A stretch of DNA of 64,000 bases from Sphingobacterium sp. N143 (GTDB lineage: Bacteria; Bacteroidota; Bacteroidia; Sphingobacteriales; Sphingobacteriaceae): positions 372,001 to 436,000 of the forward strand of contig NZ_JACAIS010000001.1 of the NCBI RefSeq assembly GCF_030325625.1. The letters run 5' to 3'. Of this stretch, positions 30,213 through 38,488 are shown piece by piece (the first letter of the stretch is position 1; each line of letters starts with the position of its first letter). Made by a program: the position numbers and the translations under genes. The notes below the pieces were generated by a model. It was not told the DNA's origin, searched no databases, and saw nothing but the letters and a program-made list of their open reading frames with translations.

Positions 30213-30662
30213 ATGCTTATAAGAACATTAAAAACTCTTTTCCATAGGGACCTAAATAGATTAAAGTCTGAAATTGTACACTATCGTAGTGAAGATAATA
30301 TATGGCGCATAGATAAAGACATCACAAATTCTGCTGGAAACTTATGTCTACATTTAATCGGGAATTTACAGACCTATATTGGAGCGGAAATTGGAAAAAC
30401 CGGCTATCTTCGAAATAGACCTGAGGAGTTTTCATTGAAGGATATTTCTCGGAAAGAGCTCTTGGCGAAAATAGATGAAACAATGGACGTTGTTGATCGG
30501 GCATTGGACTTACTAACAGAAGAGCAGCTCCAAACAATTTATCCGGTGTTGGTGTTTGAAGAAAAAACAACAACCGAATATATATTGGTGCATTTAGCAA
30601 CCCATTTAACATATCATTTGGGTCAAATAAACTATCATCGCCGGCTTATGGACATGTCTTAG
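30213..30662 (+). CDS. DinB-like (DUF1572-type) protein
   Basis: This 149-residue four-helix protein of the DinB/YfiT-like superfamily has a histidine in LCLHLIGNLQTYI (helix 2) and further ones in the last helix, HLATHLTYHLGQINYHRRL. These are the usual metal-binding positions. DUF1572 members from Bacteroidota have this length and the EFS-like linker. Family members include thiol transferases and uncharacterised metal-binding proteins, so no reaction can be assigned. It is divergent from the TetR operon over 247 nt and ends 162 nt before the large barrel gene. Confidence 0.82.
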   Translation: MLIRTLKTLFHRDLNRLKSEIVHYRSEDNIWRIDKDITNSAGNLCLHLIGNLQTYIGAEIGKTGYLRNRPEEFSLKDISRKELLAKIDETMDVVDRALDLLTEEQLQTIYPVLVFEEKTTTEYILVHLATHLTYHLGQINYHRRLMDMS

Positions 30663-30824
30663 TTTATTGTTCAGATCTGACCAAATGATGAAAGTTATGG
30701 TTTAAACCAAAAAGGAGCAGAAAATCTTTGATAGTATGCTTTAAAATATGAACTTTAGCCGAAATAAGAACTGTGTTGCCCTGGTATGCCGGAATTGATT
30801 TTGCTGGCCACCTGCTGAAGAAAT

Positions 30825-33377
30825 ATGAAAAAAGTCTTGACTTTGATTGCTTGTTGTTGCCTGATAAATGCGCATGCACAACAAGATAGCATAACGGCTG
30901 TTATCGCGCCGGAATATGATCAGGTTGGTTTGGTCCACCGGTTTTGGCTGGGTGATAGTTATCGTAAGCTGTACAATACCCCGGTCAGGATGCGTGTAAT
31001 GGATTTGGAACATGAAAAGGGGGGACTTCAGGTCGTTAAACTTGGCGGCGGCATGCAGACACAATCCCTTCGAATGGTAGACCCTAGGGGCAGAGAGTGG
31101 GTGTTGCGGTCTATTCAGAAATACCCTGAGCGCAGTCTTCCCGAAAGCTTACGGAAAACATTCGCAAAAAATATTGTTCAGGATCAGATTTCGATAGCAC
31201 ATCCCTTTGGGGCGTTGACCGTTCCTCCATTCAATAGGGCATTAGGTATACCATATGCATCACCCGAGCTGGTTTATGTGGGCGACGATCCAATATTAGG
31301 AGACTATCGCCAGATTTTTAAGAACAGGGCCTACATGTTTGAGGCACGGACACCTTTCGAAGCGCAGAAAACCGATAACACTGCAAAAGTTATCCGAAAA
31401 GTCTTAGCGGACAATGATACACAAATTGATCAAAAATTAACCTTAAGGGCCAGAATGCTGGACTTTGTATTGGGGGACTGGGATAGACATGAAGATAATT
31501 GGCGATGGGATCCAGAGAAGGAAAAAGGAAAGAAAGTGTACACACCTGTGCCTAGAGATCGGGATAAGGTGTATTACAAAACTTCTGGTGTATTTCCGGT
31601 TTTGCTGTCTTACCAATGGCTGAAGGCACACTTGCAGCCTTTTAGCCCACATATCCGAAATGTGGCCCATTGGAATTTTAATGCGCGTCATTTCGATCGT
31701 TTTTTTCTCAACCACCTGACCGAAAATGACTGGGTAGAAGAGATCAAATTTGTGCAGCAGACACTCTCAGATTCGCTTATCCATGCAGGGATGTTGGCGA
31801 TGCCAGATACCATTGCCCGGTTGAGCGCTGCCGAACTGGAAAGAAATATTCAGTCGAGAAGGGATGAACTATTGCAAACTGGCATGACTTACTACCGCTC
31901 TTTAGCACAAGTGGTGGACTTACCGCTGTCGGCCAAATCTGAATTTGTTGATATTGATTATAAAAAAGATGGGTCCATTAAGGTCGATGTCCACAATAAG
32001 AAAAAAGATGGTACCGAAGGACGGAAACTCATAAAACGGACTTTTCTCCCAAGGGAAACCAAAGAAATCAGAATTTATGGAATAGCGGGGCAGGATGAGT
32101 ACAAAATACATGGCAGTGGTCATTCTCCTATAAAACTCAGATTAATCGGCGGCAAGGACGCAGAGCGTTATTATAGTAGCGAAAAATTTGAAAATGGCCG
32201 AAAGGTATATGTTTATGATGCTAAAAGTCAGTCGTTTGATGAAAAACAAATAACCAATAAGATCAGGTTTAATTTGGTCAACGATACCGCGGTACATCAG
32301 TTTCAGTATGATAATTTTGTATATGACCGAAAAGGCACTATTCTTAATGTAGATTATGGCGTGGATCGAGGATTGATTTTTGGGTTTGGATATCTGATAG
32401 AAAATCAAGGATTTAGAAAAAAGCCTTATGCCTATAGACATCAGGTTATGGCAAGTTATCTTACCGGTCGTAGGTCATTTATGTTTGACTATAAGGGCAA
32501 TTATAAGGAGCTGATTGCCGGGCACGATCTATTTATTCATCTTTCATCCCTTGGCCCCAAAAATCTGAGTAACTTTTTTGGTTATGGAAATAAGACTGTT
32601 TTTGAAAAGTCCGCTGAGCGAGGGATCTCTTATTATCGAAATAGATTTGATATTGTCAATGCCGATATCTTTTTGGAGAAATATCTTAGCCCTAAGCTGA
32701 AGTTATTCTATGGTTCTACCTCGGAATACTATCACAGTAAAGCGGCCAACAATGTCGGGCGATATTTTGAGGAATTCAATGAACAATATCCTGCCGAAAC
32801 CATTTACGGAAGTAATTTTTTTACGGGCATCGGTGCCGGAATAGACTATGATACACGTGACAATGCAGCCAATCCAAAATCCGGTATACATGTGCATTCT
32901 CGTCTGGGTTGGCGTGCAGAACTCGGAGGCGAAGCTAGGAAATATGCCAAGTGGCAACACAGCATGAGCGTGTACAAGACCTTGGCAAATGATCATCTTA
33001 CACTTGCCAATAGGGTAGGTCTGGATGCCGTATGGGGTGCCCCTTATTTTTATCAGCATGCGCAAATTGGCGGCGAAATGAGTTTACGTGGTTTCAACTC
33101 AAGACGATTTACAGGAAAGACTGCTGTTTACAATAATTTTGACCTGCGCTTAAAGCTCTTTAGTTATTCCTCCTATATTGTTCCAGGGACGGTAGGTGCA
33201 ATCGGTTTTTATGACATAGGGCGTGTTTGGATGACTGCTGAGGATGCAGACAACTGGCATATGGGCTACGGTGGCGGCATTTACTTCATGCCTGGTGATC
33301 TGTTGACTATACAGGGGGTATTGGGGGTCAGTAAAGAAGCAACCTTGCCCTATATCCGGATCGGTCTCTCCTTCTAA
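30825..33377 (+). CDS. BamA/TamA-type outer membrane barrel with kinase-like N-terminal region
   Basis: This 850-residue exported protein has a signal peptide (KKVLTLIACCCLINAHAQ). The C-terminal half (about 480-850) has the alternating pattern of a 16-strand barrel of the surface-antigen type, including GIDYDTRDNAANPKSGIHV and GGEMSLRGFNSRRFTG, and ends RIGLSF with a terminal Phe. No POTRA domain is evident. Instead, residues about 80-250 contain WVLRSIQK, LRARMLDFVLGDWDRHEDNW (Asp220, His222, Asn225) and PRDRDKVY (243-250). That pattern resembles the catalytic loop and metal-binding segments of Fam20/HipA/CotH-type kinases. The barrel call is firm; kinase activity is only an inference. Confidence 0.85.
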   Translation: MKKVLTLIACCCLINAHAQQDSITAVIAPEYDQVGLVHRFWLGDSYRKLYNTPVRMRVMDLEHEKGGLQVVKLGGGMQTQSLRMVDPRGREWVLRSIQKYPERSLPESLRKTFAKNIVQDQISIAHPFGALTVPPFNRALGIPYASPELVYVGDDPILGDYRQIFKNRAYMFEARTPFEAQKTDNTAKVIRKVLADNDTQIDQKLTLRARMLDFVLGDWDRHEDNWRWDPEKEKGKKVYTPVPRDRDKVYYKTSGVFPVLLSYQWLKAHLQPFSPHIRNVAHWNFNARHFDRFFLNHLTENDWVEEIKFVQQTLSDSLIHAGMLAMPDTIARLSAAELERNIQSRRDELLQTGMTYYRSLAQVVDLPLSAKSEFVDIDYKKDGSIKVDVHNKKKDGTEGRKLIKRTFLPRETKEIRIYGIAGQDEYKIHGSGHSPIKLRLIGGKDAERYYSSEKFENGRKVYVYDAKSQSFDEKQITNKIRFNLVNDTAVHQFQYDNFVYDRKGTILNVDYGVDRGLIFGFGYLIENQGFRKKPYAYRHQVMASYLTGRRSFMFDYKGNYKELIAGHDLFIHLSSLGPKNLSNFFGYGNKTVFEKSAERGISYYRNRFDIVNADIFLEKYLSPKLKLFYGSTSEYYHSKAANNVGRYFEEFNEQYPAETIYGSNFFTGIGAGIDYDTRDNAANPKSGIHVHSRLGWRAELGGEARKYAKWQHSMSVYKTLANDHLTLANRVGLDAVWGAPYFYQHAQIGGEMSLRGFNSRRFTGKTAVYNNFDLRLKLFSYSSYIVPGTVGAIGFYDIGRVWMTAEDADNWHMGYGGGIYFMPGDLLTIQGVLGVSKEATLPYIRIGLSF

Positions 33378-33454
33378 AAACGAAGGCTAGTCGGGTAGGG
33401 GGGGAAATTGTAGAACAATAAAGCTTAAATCGGACTTCTTTGGATGGTACTGAT

Positions 33455-34234
33455 ATGGAATCGGAGAATAAAAAGAAACTAAATAAAAATCTGATCGGGA
33501 AGGGACTGCGGAACACGATGGTAGACCTTTCTGTATTGAGGCAATATAAACAATATGCAAAGGCTTATGCCGAAATACACAACGGAATCGTGGTGCTGAG
33601 CGATCTGACAGCAAATTGGAGTTACACTTATATGGGGACCATTGCCGAACGGTTACCCCTTTCACTGACTGAAAGACAGCTGGAAATTAATAGCATTTAG
33701 GAGGATTTTCTCTTAGAACGTATACATCCGGACGATCTTGCCACAAAACATGGGCTTGAACTTCAGTTGCTGGACCTAGTGAAAAACCTACCATTGAAGG
33801 AACGCTTTCATTATCAAGCGAACTCGCTATTACGCATGGAAGGAAAGAACGGGGAAAATCTGATGATGTTACACCAGATTATCTATCTGGATGCTCCGGG
33901 GGAGAAATTTCCACAGCTAGCCCTCTGCTGCTACACCTTATGTCCCGATATGGAAGAGGCGACAGGCAGCAAAAATTACATCTTCAATCAGTTGACAGGA
34001 ACCAGTTATTCCTTAAGCAAACAAAAGAGTAGAAAAGTAATAAGTACACGCGAAAAAGAAATTTTGACCTGCATACAAGTGGGGATGATCAGTAAGGATA
34101 TTGCTGCCAAATTGGGACTGAGCATCAATACGGTCAATCGGCACCGGCAAAATATACTTCAAAAATTGGGCGTGCGAAATTCACATGAAGCTGTACGTGA
34201 GTTTAACAGAATATATCCACAGGATGGGAGATGA
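33455..34234 (+). pseudogene. LuxR-family transcriptional regulator interrupted by an in-frame TAG
   Basis: Two stretches in one frame form a single regulator of about 260 codons. The N-terminal sensory region runs to ITSI-like ...EINSI, then TAG at 33698-33700 (codon 82), then EDFLLERIHPDDLATKHGLEL continues directly without frameshift. The C-terminus is a complete LuxR/GerE helix-turn-helix (STREKEILTCIQVGMISKD, then LGLSINTVNRHRQNILQKLG). HPDDL is the usual PAS-like landmark of this Bacteroidota regulator type. The first ATG is 33455; a TTG at 33440 is possible. It could be a true nonsense mutation or a sequence error. Unless read through, the DNA-binding domain is not made from the normal start. 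Confidence 0.85.
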
Positions 34235-34236
34235 TA

Positions 34237-34275
34237 TCCTACCTGCCGAAAACTTTTGACAGGTAGGAATATTTT
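34237..34275. terminator. Terminator between the LuxR pseudogene and the DUF1349 gene
   Basis: TCCTACCTG (34237-34245) pairs with CAGGTAGGA (34260-34268), followed on the plus strand by ATATTTTTAG. The genes are convergent. Confidence 0.7.
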
Positions 34276-34937
34276 TAGTCAGCACTATTTTCTTTTAACC
34301 ATTTTGTCCGGCGTTGGTCTGCGAGGTGTTGAATGCTGAAATGCTCAAATTTGACCTGAAAGCCATGACCATCCGGAGAGGCAGCCATCATACCCACACG
34401 TACAGGGTGATTATCTTGCAACCAGGCATTTCTCATCATAACATATTCTTTATCATCAAAAGAATAAAAGAGCTCGACTGCATCCAATCTGCGCACGGCT
34501 TTGATCCATATGTAAGATATTTCCTTTTCTAGGGGGATTATGCTCCAGTCACTCGTCCGATGGGTCACAACTGTGCTAAGATTGTATTTTCCATCGACAA
34601 ACTCAATTCCTGCTTTGATATAGTTTTCATGATCTATACGTAACATAATACCAGCTTGATCAAAACGATTTTGATAGTTTGCAGAAATCTTTGCTTTTAC
34701 TTCAAACTCACCGCCACGTTCGGTATAGAAAAAAGGAGCATCATCTACCGTAAACCCATAATGTGATATGCGCCAATAGTCACTTTTTGGCGTGACAAAC
34801 AGTGAAAGCGACTGATCAGCAACTTTCCATTCAGTGGGTTCGTTAAACCAAGTCATCCGGTCCAACTGCTGTGCCATAGCAGATGCCGGTAAGAATGCGA
34901 GTAGTGTAGCGGACAAAAAATGCTGTATGTTTTTCAT
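34275..34937 (-). CDS. DUF1349 (concanavalin-like) exported protein
   Basis: This 220-residue protein has a signal peptide (SATLLAFLPASAMAQQ). The mature part is a beta-sandwich of the DUF1349 / concanavalin-like lectin-glucanase type. Landmarks are WFNEPTEWKV at the start, the central FDQAGIMLRIDHENYIKAGIEF, and RVGMMAASPDGHGFQVKFEHF at the end. Members are found in carbohydrate-active contexts and as regulators of enolase-like proteins in fungi, but no reaction is established here. It is monocistronic, divergent from the methyltransferase gene. Confidence 0.85.
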   Translation of the reverse strand: MKNIQHFLSATLLAFLPASAMAQQLDRMTWFNEPTEWKVADQSLSLFVTPKSDYWRISHYGFTVDDAPFFYTERGGEFEVKAKISANYQNRFDQAGIMLRIDHENYIKAGIEFVDGKYNLSTVVTHRTSDWSIIPLEKEISYIWIKAVRRLDAVELFYSFDDKEYVMMRNAWLQDNHPVRVGMMAASPDGHGFQVKFEHFSIQHLADQRRTKWLKENSAD

Positions 34938-35197
34938 TCTTGTATGTTGTTAAAGGGCCTATATTTTCTAGTCACAAAGATATCTTGTGCATTTAGATTT
35001 TTTCAATACTGATATATAACCATTATCAGCAAAAGACTTTAAATGTAATCTATTTGCAATTTAATTGCATTTGTTTGTGTTGCTACATTGTTGCAATACT
35101 AAAAAATGCTACCTTCGTTGTATGCCATGCAATCGAGGTTTGGCAACAGCAAAAATTATTGTGCTTAGGCACCTCATGATATAAAATGTAATTAATA

Positions 35198-35794
35198 GTG
35201 GAATTTTGGGAGCGTAATTTTATAGAAAAAGGAGCGATGTGGGGTAATACCCCTGCAAGCTCCACAGTTATAGCTAAAGATTTCTTTCTAGAGAAAAACG
35301 TGAAGGAAATCCTGATCCCTGGCTTTGGTTACGGTCGGAATGCAAAGCTGTTTTTAGACAATGGTATGCAGGTTACAGGCATAGAGCTATCAAAAACTGC
35401 TATTGAACTTGCCAAGAAGCATGTTGGGCACCAAGTAACCATCTATCAGGGATCCGTCACTGCAATGCCATTTGATCAAAAAAAATATGCAGGCATATAT
35501 TGTTATGCGCTGATCCACCTTTTGGACACTGCGGATAGGAAGAAATTTATCCATGATTGTTTTGATCAACTGTCTGACGATGGTTATATGATATTTACCG
35601 CTTTATCAAAAAAGGCGAGTAGCTATGGGCAGGGGCAAAACGTGGGCAAAGATCGCTTTGAGCTATTTAATGGTGTAAAGATGTTCTTCTATGATGAAGA
35701 GTCCATCCACGCGGAGTTTGATGCATATGGATTATTGGCGATCAATGAGGTAAAGGAGAATTATCCCTTTTATTTGATTACCTGTAAAAAATAA
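35198..35794 (+). CDS. Small class I SAM-dependent methyltransferase (TPMT-like)
   Basis: This 198-residue Rossmann methyltransferase has motif I ILIPGFGYGRNAKLFLDNG, the acidic SAM-ribose residue in VTGIELS, and a following YCYALIHLLD segment. The N-terminus (FWERNFIEKGAMWGNTPA) resembles thiopurine/thiol methyltransferases and tellurite-type enzymes. The start is a GTG at 35198, since an in-frame TAA lies 9 nt upstream and the family homology starts here. It is followed after 24 nt by a flavoenzyme with a CPYC active site, and the two are probably cotranscribed. A thiol or chalcogen substrate is an attractive guess, not a demonstrated one. Confidence 0.85.
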   Translation: MEFWERNFIEKGAMWGNTPASSTVIAKDFFLEKNVKEILIPGFGYGRNAKLFLDNGMQVTGIELSKTAIELAKKHVGHQVTIYQGSVTAMPFDQKKYAGIYCYALIHLLDTADRKKFIHDCFDQLSDDGYMIFTALSKKASSYGQGQNVGKDRFELFNGVKMFFYDEESIHAEFDAYGLLAINEVKENYPFYLITCKK

Positions 35795-35818
35795 TAACGA
35801 ATATAAGTTTTTAATAAT

Positions 35819-36727
35819 ATGAAGGACGATAGAATGCTAGATGTAATTATTATTGGCGGAAGTTATGCCGGACTCTCAGCAGCAATGGCATTGGGCCGTT
35901 CATTACGGCAAGTGTTAATTATTGACAGTGGTCTACCCTGTAATTGGCAGACGCCACATTCCCATAATTTGATCACACAAGATGGTGAAAAGCCATCAGT
36001 GATCGCCAAAAAAGCAAAGGAACAGGTCGAGAAGTATGCAACAGTGAAATTCCAGAAAGGATTTGTTGTGAGTGGGGTGAAGACGGCAGAAGGTTTTGAG
36101 CTGCTTACTGAAAATGGTGAAAAATATCAGAGCCGGAAACTTATTTTGGCGAGTGGTATCGAAGATATCATGCCAAGAATTCAGGGCTTTGCGGCTTGTT
36201 GGGGCATTTCGGTCATTCATTGTCCATACTGCCACGGGTATGAATTCAAAACACGGAAAACGGCGATTATGGCCAATGGTGAAAGAGCGATGCATCTAGC
36301 TTCCTTAGTTCATAACCTGTCTAAAGATCTGACCATATTGACTGCCGGCCAAGCCAGTTTTACCAAAGAACAATCTGATAAGCTAAAAACACATGGCATA
36401 GCAGTGGTTGAAAAGGAAATCAGTAAAATCCAGCACAAGAATGGGTGGGTTCAACAAGTGATTTTCAATGATGACGAAGAAATGGCTTTCGATGCTGTAT
36501 ATGCCGCGGTTCCATTTCGGCAGCATGCCGGCATTCCTGTTTCCTTGGGTTGTGAGCTGACTGAGCAGGGGTACATCATGGTCGACAATTTTCAAAAAAC
36601 GAGTGTAAAAGGGGTTTTTGCCTGTGGCGACAATTCGAGTATGATGCGCTCGGTGGCCAATGCCGTAGCAACGGGCAATCTGGCTGGCGCCATGGCTAAT
36701 AAAGAACTTGTGGATGAGCAGTTTTGA
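35819..36727 (+). CDS. FAD-dependent oxidoreductase, thioredoxin-reductase-like with CPYCHGYE motif
   Basis: This 302-residue flavoprotein has an N-terminal FAD-binding VIIIGGSYAGLSAA, the redox pair CPYCHGYE (Cys135, Cys138) and the C-terminal FAD segment GVFACGDN. In thioredoxin reductase the site is usually CATC and a GGGxSA NADPH loop follows. Here the equivalent loop reads IMANGERAMH, so the NADPH site looks degenerate. CxxCHGYE is the form known from GliT/HlmI-type dithiol oxidases and related enzymes. It may therefore be an oxidase of small dithiols rather than a reductase; this is inference. It pairs with the thiol-methyltransferase-like gene upstream. Confidence 0.88.
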   Translation: MKDDRMLDVIIIGGSYAGLSAAMALGRSLRQVLIIDSGLPCNWQTPHSHNLITQDGEKPSVIAKKAKEQVEKYATVKFQKGFVVSGVKTAEGFELLTENGEKYQSRKLILASGIEDIMPRIQGFAACWGISVIHCPYCHGYEFKTRKTAIMANGERAMHLASLVHNLSKDLTILTAGQASFTKEQSDKLKTHGIAVVEKEISKIQHKNGWVQQVIFNDDEEMAFDAVYAAVPFRQHAGIPVSLGCELTEQGYIMVDNFQKTSVKGVFACGDNSSMMRSVANAVATGNLAGAMANKELVDEQF

Positions 36728-36776
36728 AGTTAATTGCCTGCTTATCTGTTGAAGTTTTGTATATTCAATCCTCATT

Positions 36777-36842
36777 GTACAGATTATGATGGGAACGGAA
36801 AGACCGTAAAGGCAGCTATAATCATCCCATTATAGTCTGTAC
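36777..36842 (+). promoter_or_regulatory. Structured leader candidate upstream of the Crp/Fnr gene
   Basis: Arms 36777-36794 and 36825-36842 form an 18-bp stem on the plus strand, with two G-U wobbles and no unpaired base. The 30-nt loop contains a small ACGG-AAAGA-CCGT hairpin. No T-run follows, so it is not a standard terminator. It ends 21 nt before the start codon. Confidence 0.55.
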
Positions 36843-36863
36843 CATACCTAAAAAAGGAAAGGA

Positions 36864-37424
36864 ATGAATCCATTGGTTGAACAGTTTAGGAAGTACGGGC
36901 GTCTTCAGGAAGCAATTGAGCAGGATATTGAAGATAGAACTAACTATTTTCTTAAAAGAAAAGGTGAACATTTTTTAAAAGAAGGACAGCATATATCCAG
37001 TTATTTTGTCCTTAAAAAGGGACTGATTCGAGCCTATTTTTTTAAAAATGGAAAGGAACTTAATAGCTGGTTTGGAGAAGAGAACCAGATTTTTGGGTCG
37101 ATACTGCCCGTGTATACGCAGAAGCCCTCATTTGAAAATATTCAGTTTCTGGAAGACACAGAGATCTATGCCATCTCGGCAGACAGTTTAAATGAGCTTT
37201 ATCGGAAATACCCTGAGCTGAATTTTATAGGCCGAAAGATTGCGGAGGAGGTCTGTATTGTGCTTGAAGAGCGGATCATTTCGCTTCATACCGAATCGGC
37301 AACAGAGCGTTATCATTCCCTTATAAAACAGCAGCCCAACTTGTTAAATAGGGTAAACCTTGGTCATATTGCATCTTATTTGGGGATTACGCAGGAGACA
37401 TTGAGCCGAATAAGACGTTTATAG
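36864..37424 (+). CDS. Crp/Fnr-family transcriptional regulator
   Basis: This 186-residue regulator has an N-terminal cyclic-nucleotide-binding-like jelly roll (GEHFLKEGQHISSYFVLKKGLIRAYFFKNGKEL in outline) and a short C-terminal helix-turn-helix (LGHIASYLGITQETLSRIRR). No Fe-S cysteines are present, so it is not an oxygen-sensing FNR. The cyclic nucleotide Arg/Glu signature is also absent, as is common in Bacteroidota members, so the ligand is unknown. A purine-rich stretch (AAAGGAAAGG) sits before the ATG, unusual in this window. An FNR-like half-palindrome pair lies just beyond its stop, in front of sugE. Confidence 0.9.
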   Translation: MNPLVEQFRKYGRLQEAIEQDIEDRTNYFLKRKGEHFLKEGQHISSYFVLKKGLIRAYFFKNGKELNSWFGEENQIFGSILPVYTQKPSFENIQFLEDTEIYAISADSLNELYRKYPELNFIGRKIAEEVCIVLEERIISLHTESATERYHSLIKQQPNLLNRVNLGHIASYLGITQETLSRIRRL

Positions 37425-37428
37425 ACGA

Positions 37429-37446
37429 TTTTGATCTAAGTCAAAA
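37429..37446 (+). promoter_or_regulatory. FNR/CRP-like box upstream of sugE
   Basis: TTTTGA-N6-TCAAAA is a perfect inverted repeat; its core TTGATCTAAGTCAA differs from the FNR consensus TTGAT-N4-ATCAA at one position. Its centre lies about 42 nt before the start site predicted from the -7 box, the classic class II activator position. Confidence 0.55.
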
Positions 37447-37466
37447 AATGGCCTACATAAACCCGG

Positions 37467-37474
37467 TATTTTTG
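37467..37474 (+). promoter_or_regulatory. -7 promoter box of sugE
   Basis: TATTTTTG matches TAnnTTTG, 25 nt before the sugE ATG. No clear -33 TTTG is present, in keeping with activator dependence. Confidence 0.5.
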
Positions 37475-37498
37475 TGGTGTAATTTTAAACTATTGAAA

Positions 37499-37816
37499 AT
37501 GAATTGGATTGCATTAATTGTCGCTGGGATTTTTGAAATTGGTTGGCCTCTGGGCTTAAAAATGGCGCAACACCCGGGTGGCTCTAAATTGGGTTGGGTG
37601 GTATTGGCCATAGTTTCCATGTCCATCAGTGGTGGACTGCTATTTTATGCACAAAAAACCATTCCTATAGGCACTGCTTATGCTGTTTGGACAGGATTGG
37701 GAGCTGTAGGAACCTTACTGGTCGGAATCGTCTTTTTTAACGATTCAGCGAATGTATTTAGACTGCTGTCCGCCACGTTAATTGTGGCCGGAATCATAGG
37801 CTTGAAAATATTTTAA
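37499..37816 (+). CDS. sugE: Gdx/SugE-type small multidrug resistance exporter
   Basis: This 105-residue SMR transporter has four helices. The essential Glu is in GIFEIGWPLGLKMA (helix 1) and the guanidinium-exporter signature is PIGTAYAVWTGLGAVG, found in SugE/Gdx rather than EmrE. Gdx proteins export guanidinium and small guanidinyl compounds as antiparallel dimers, exchanging protons. The frame is open from 37448, but the ATG at 37499 matches the family start and follows a promoter box. No guanidine riboswitch is visible. Position directly behind a Crp/Fnr gene and its likely box suggests regulation by that protein. Confidence 0.92.
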   Translation: MNWIALIVAGIFEIGWPLGLKMAQHPGGSKLGWVVLAIVSMSISGGLLFYAQKTIPIGTAYAVWTGLGAVGTLLVGIVFFNDSANVFRLLSATLIVAGIIGLKIF

Positions 37817-37928
37817 TCCTCCTTTGGGTCCTTATTTTATTTCTTCCTAATTTAAATACGTTAACATAATTATTTGAAACTGACTATAAAAGAGTATGTT
37901 GGGCCGATTTTTGTGAGGTAATTTAATT

Positions 37929-38399
37929 ATGAGGCAGGAATTGGTCGATAAGATAGCATTGTACAGAAAACGGTACGGATTGTTTATGCATCCTGATTAT
38001 ATTAGTTTTGCACGGGATACAACAAGGTTGTTGCTCCGGAATGAATGTTTACGTACAGGAGACATGAAAATCTACCAAGACTACGTTGCTTCACATTATC
38101 CGGAAGATCTTCCGTGGGAGATGAAACAATATCAGGAAGCTGCCAATGCATTGGAAAAAATGGATAAAGGAGCAGCCGTTTCTTGGGTCGCTAAATACCA
38201 AATCAAACTCTTTGAATCGGATATTTTTATCGATGATGAAGATGCCATCTTACGTCCCATCCAAGTTCGGGAGGAGGATTTACGCCACTACGATTTCAAT
38301 ACCCCTGAAGAGCTTATCTACAATTATCAGACGCCAGATGGCTTATTTCGTAAAAATAGAGCTTGGTTCTGGATAGATAGACGAATAGAATTACGTTAA
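37929..38399 (+). CDS. Hypothetical protein, 156 residues
   Basis: I do not recognise the family. The protein is soluble, without signal peptide or membrane helix. It is rich in Tyr, Asp and Arg, with an N-terminal helical part (QELVDKIALYRKRYGLFMH) and a C-terminal acidic/aromatic part ending WFWIDRRIELR. Codon use and amino acid composition look like a real Bacteroidota gene. It lies alone on the plus strand between sugE and the convergent DUF1080 gene, without an obvious terminator. Confidence 0.7.
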   Translation: MRQELVDKIALYRKRYGLFMHPDYISFARDTTRLLLRNECLRTGDMKIYQDYVASHYPEDLPWEMKQYQEAANALEKMDKGAAVSWVAKYQIKLFESDIFIDDEDAILRPIQVREEDLRHYDFNTPEELIYNYQTPDGLFRKNRAWFWIDRRIELR

Positions 38400-38488
38400 A
38401 TTCATTTAAATCCAATGAGCTTCCCCATATCCGCTTTGCTCGACAAAACCCATCGGTCAGGACCGAATAATTTGTAATTACTATATAC

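Noticed and set aside
37817..37928. Possible promoter (TTTG and TATGTTGG) before the hypothetical gene
   Set aside because: The -7 box has a mismatch in the conserved TTTG and spacing is uncertain.
38454..38465. CGGTCAGGACCG palindrome after the hypothetical gene
   Set aside because: Two-nt loop and no T-run; too small to call a terminator or operator.
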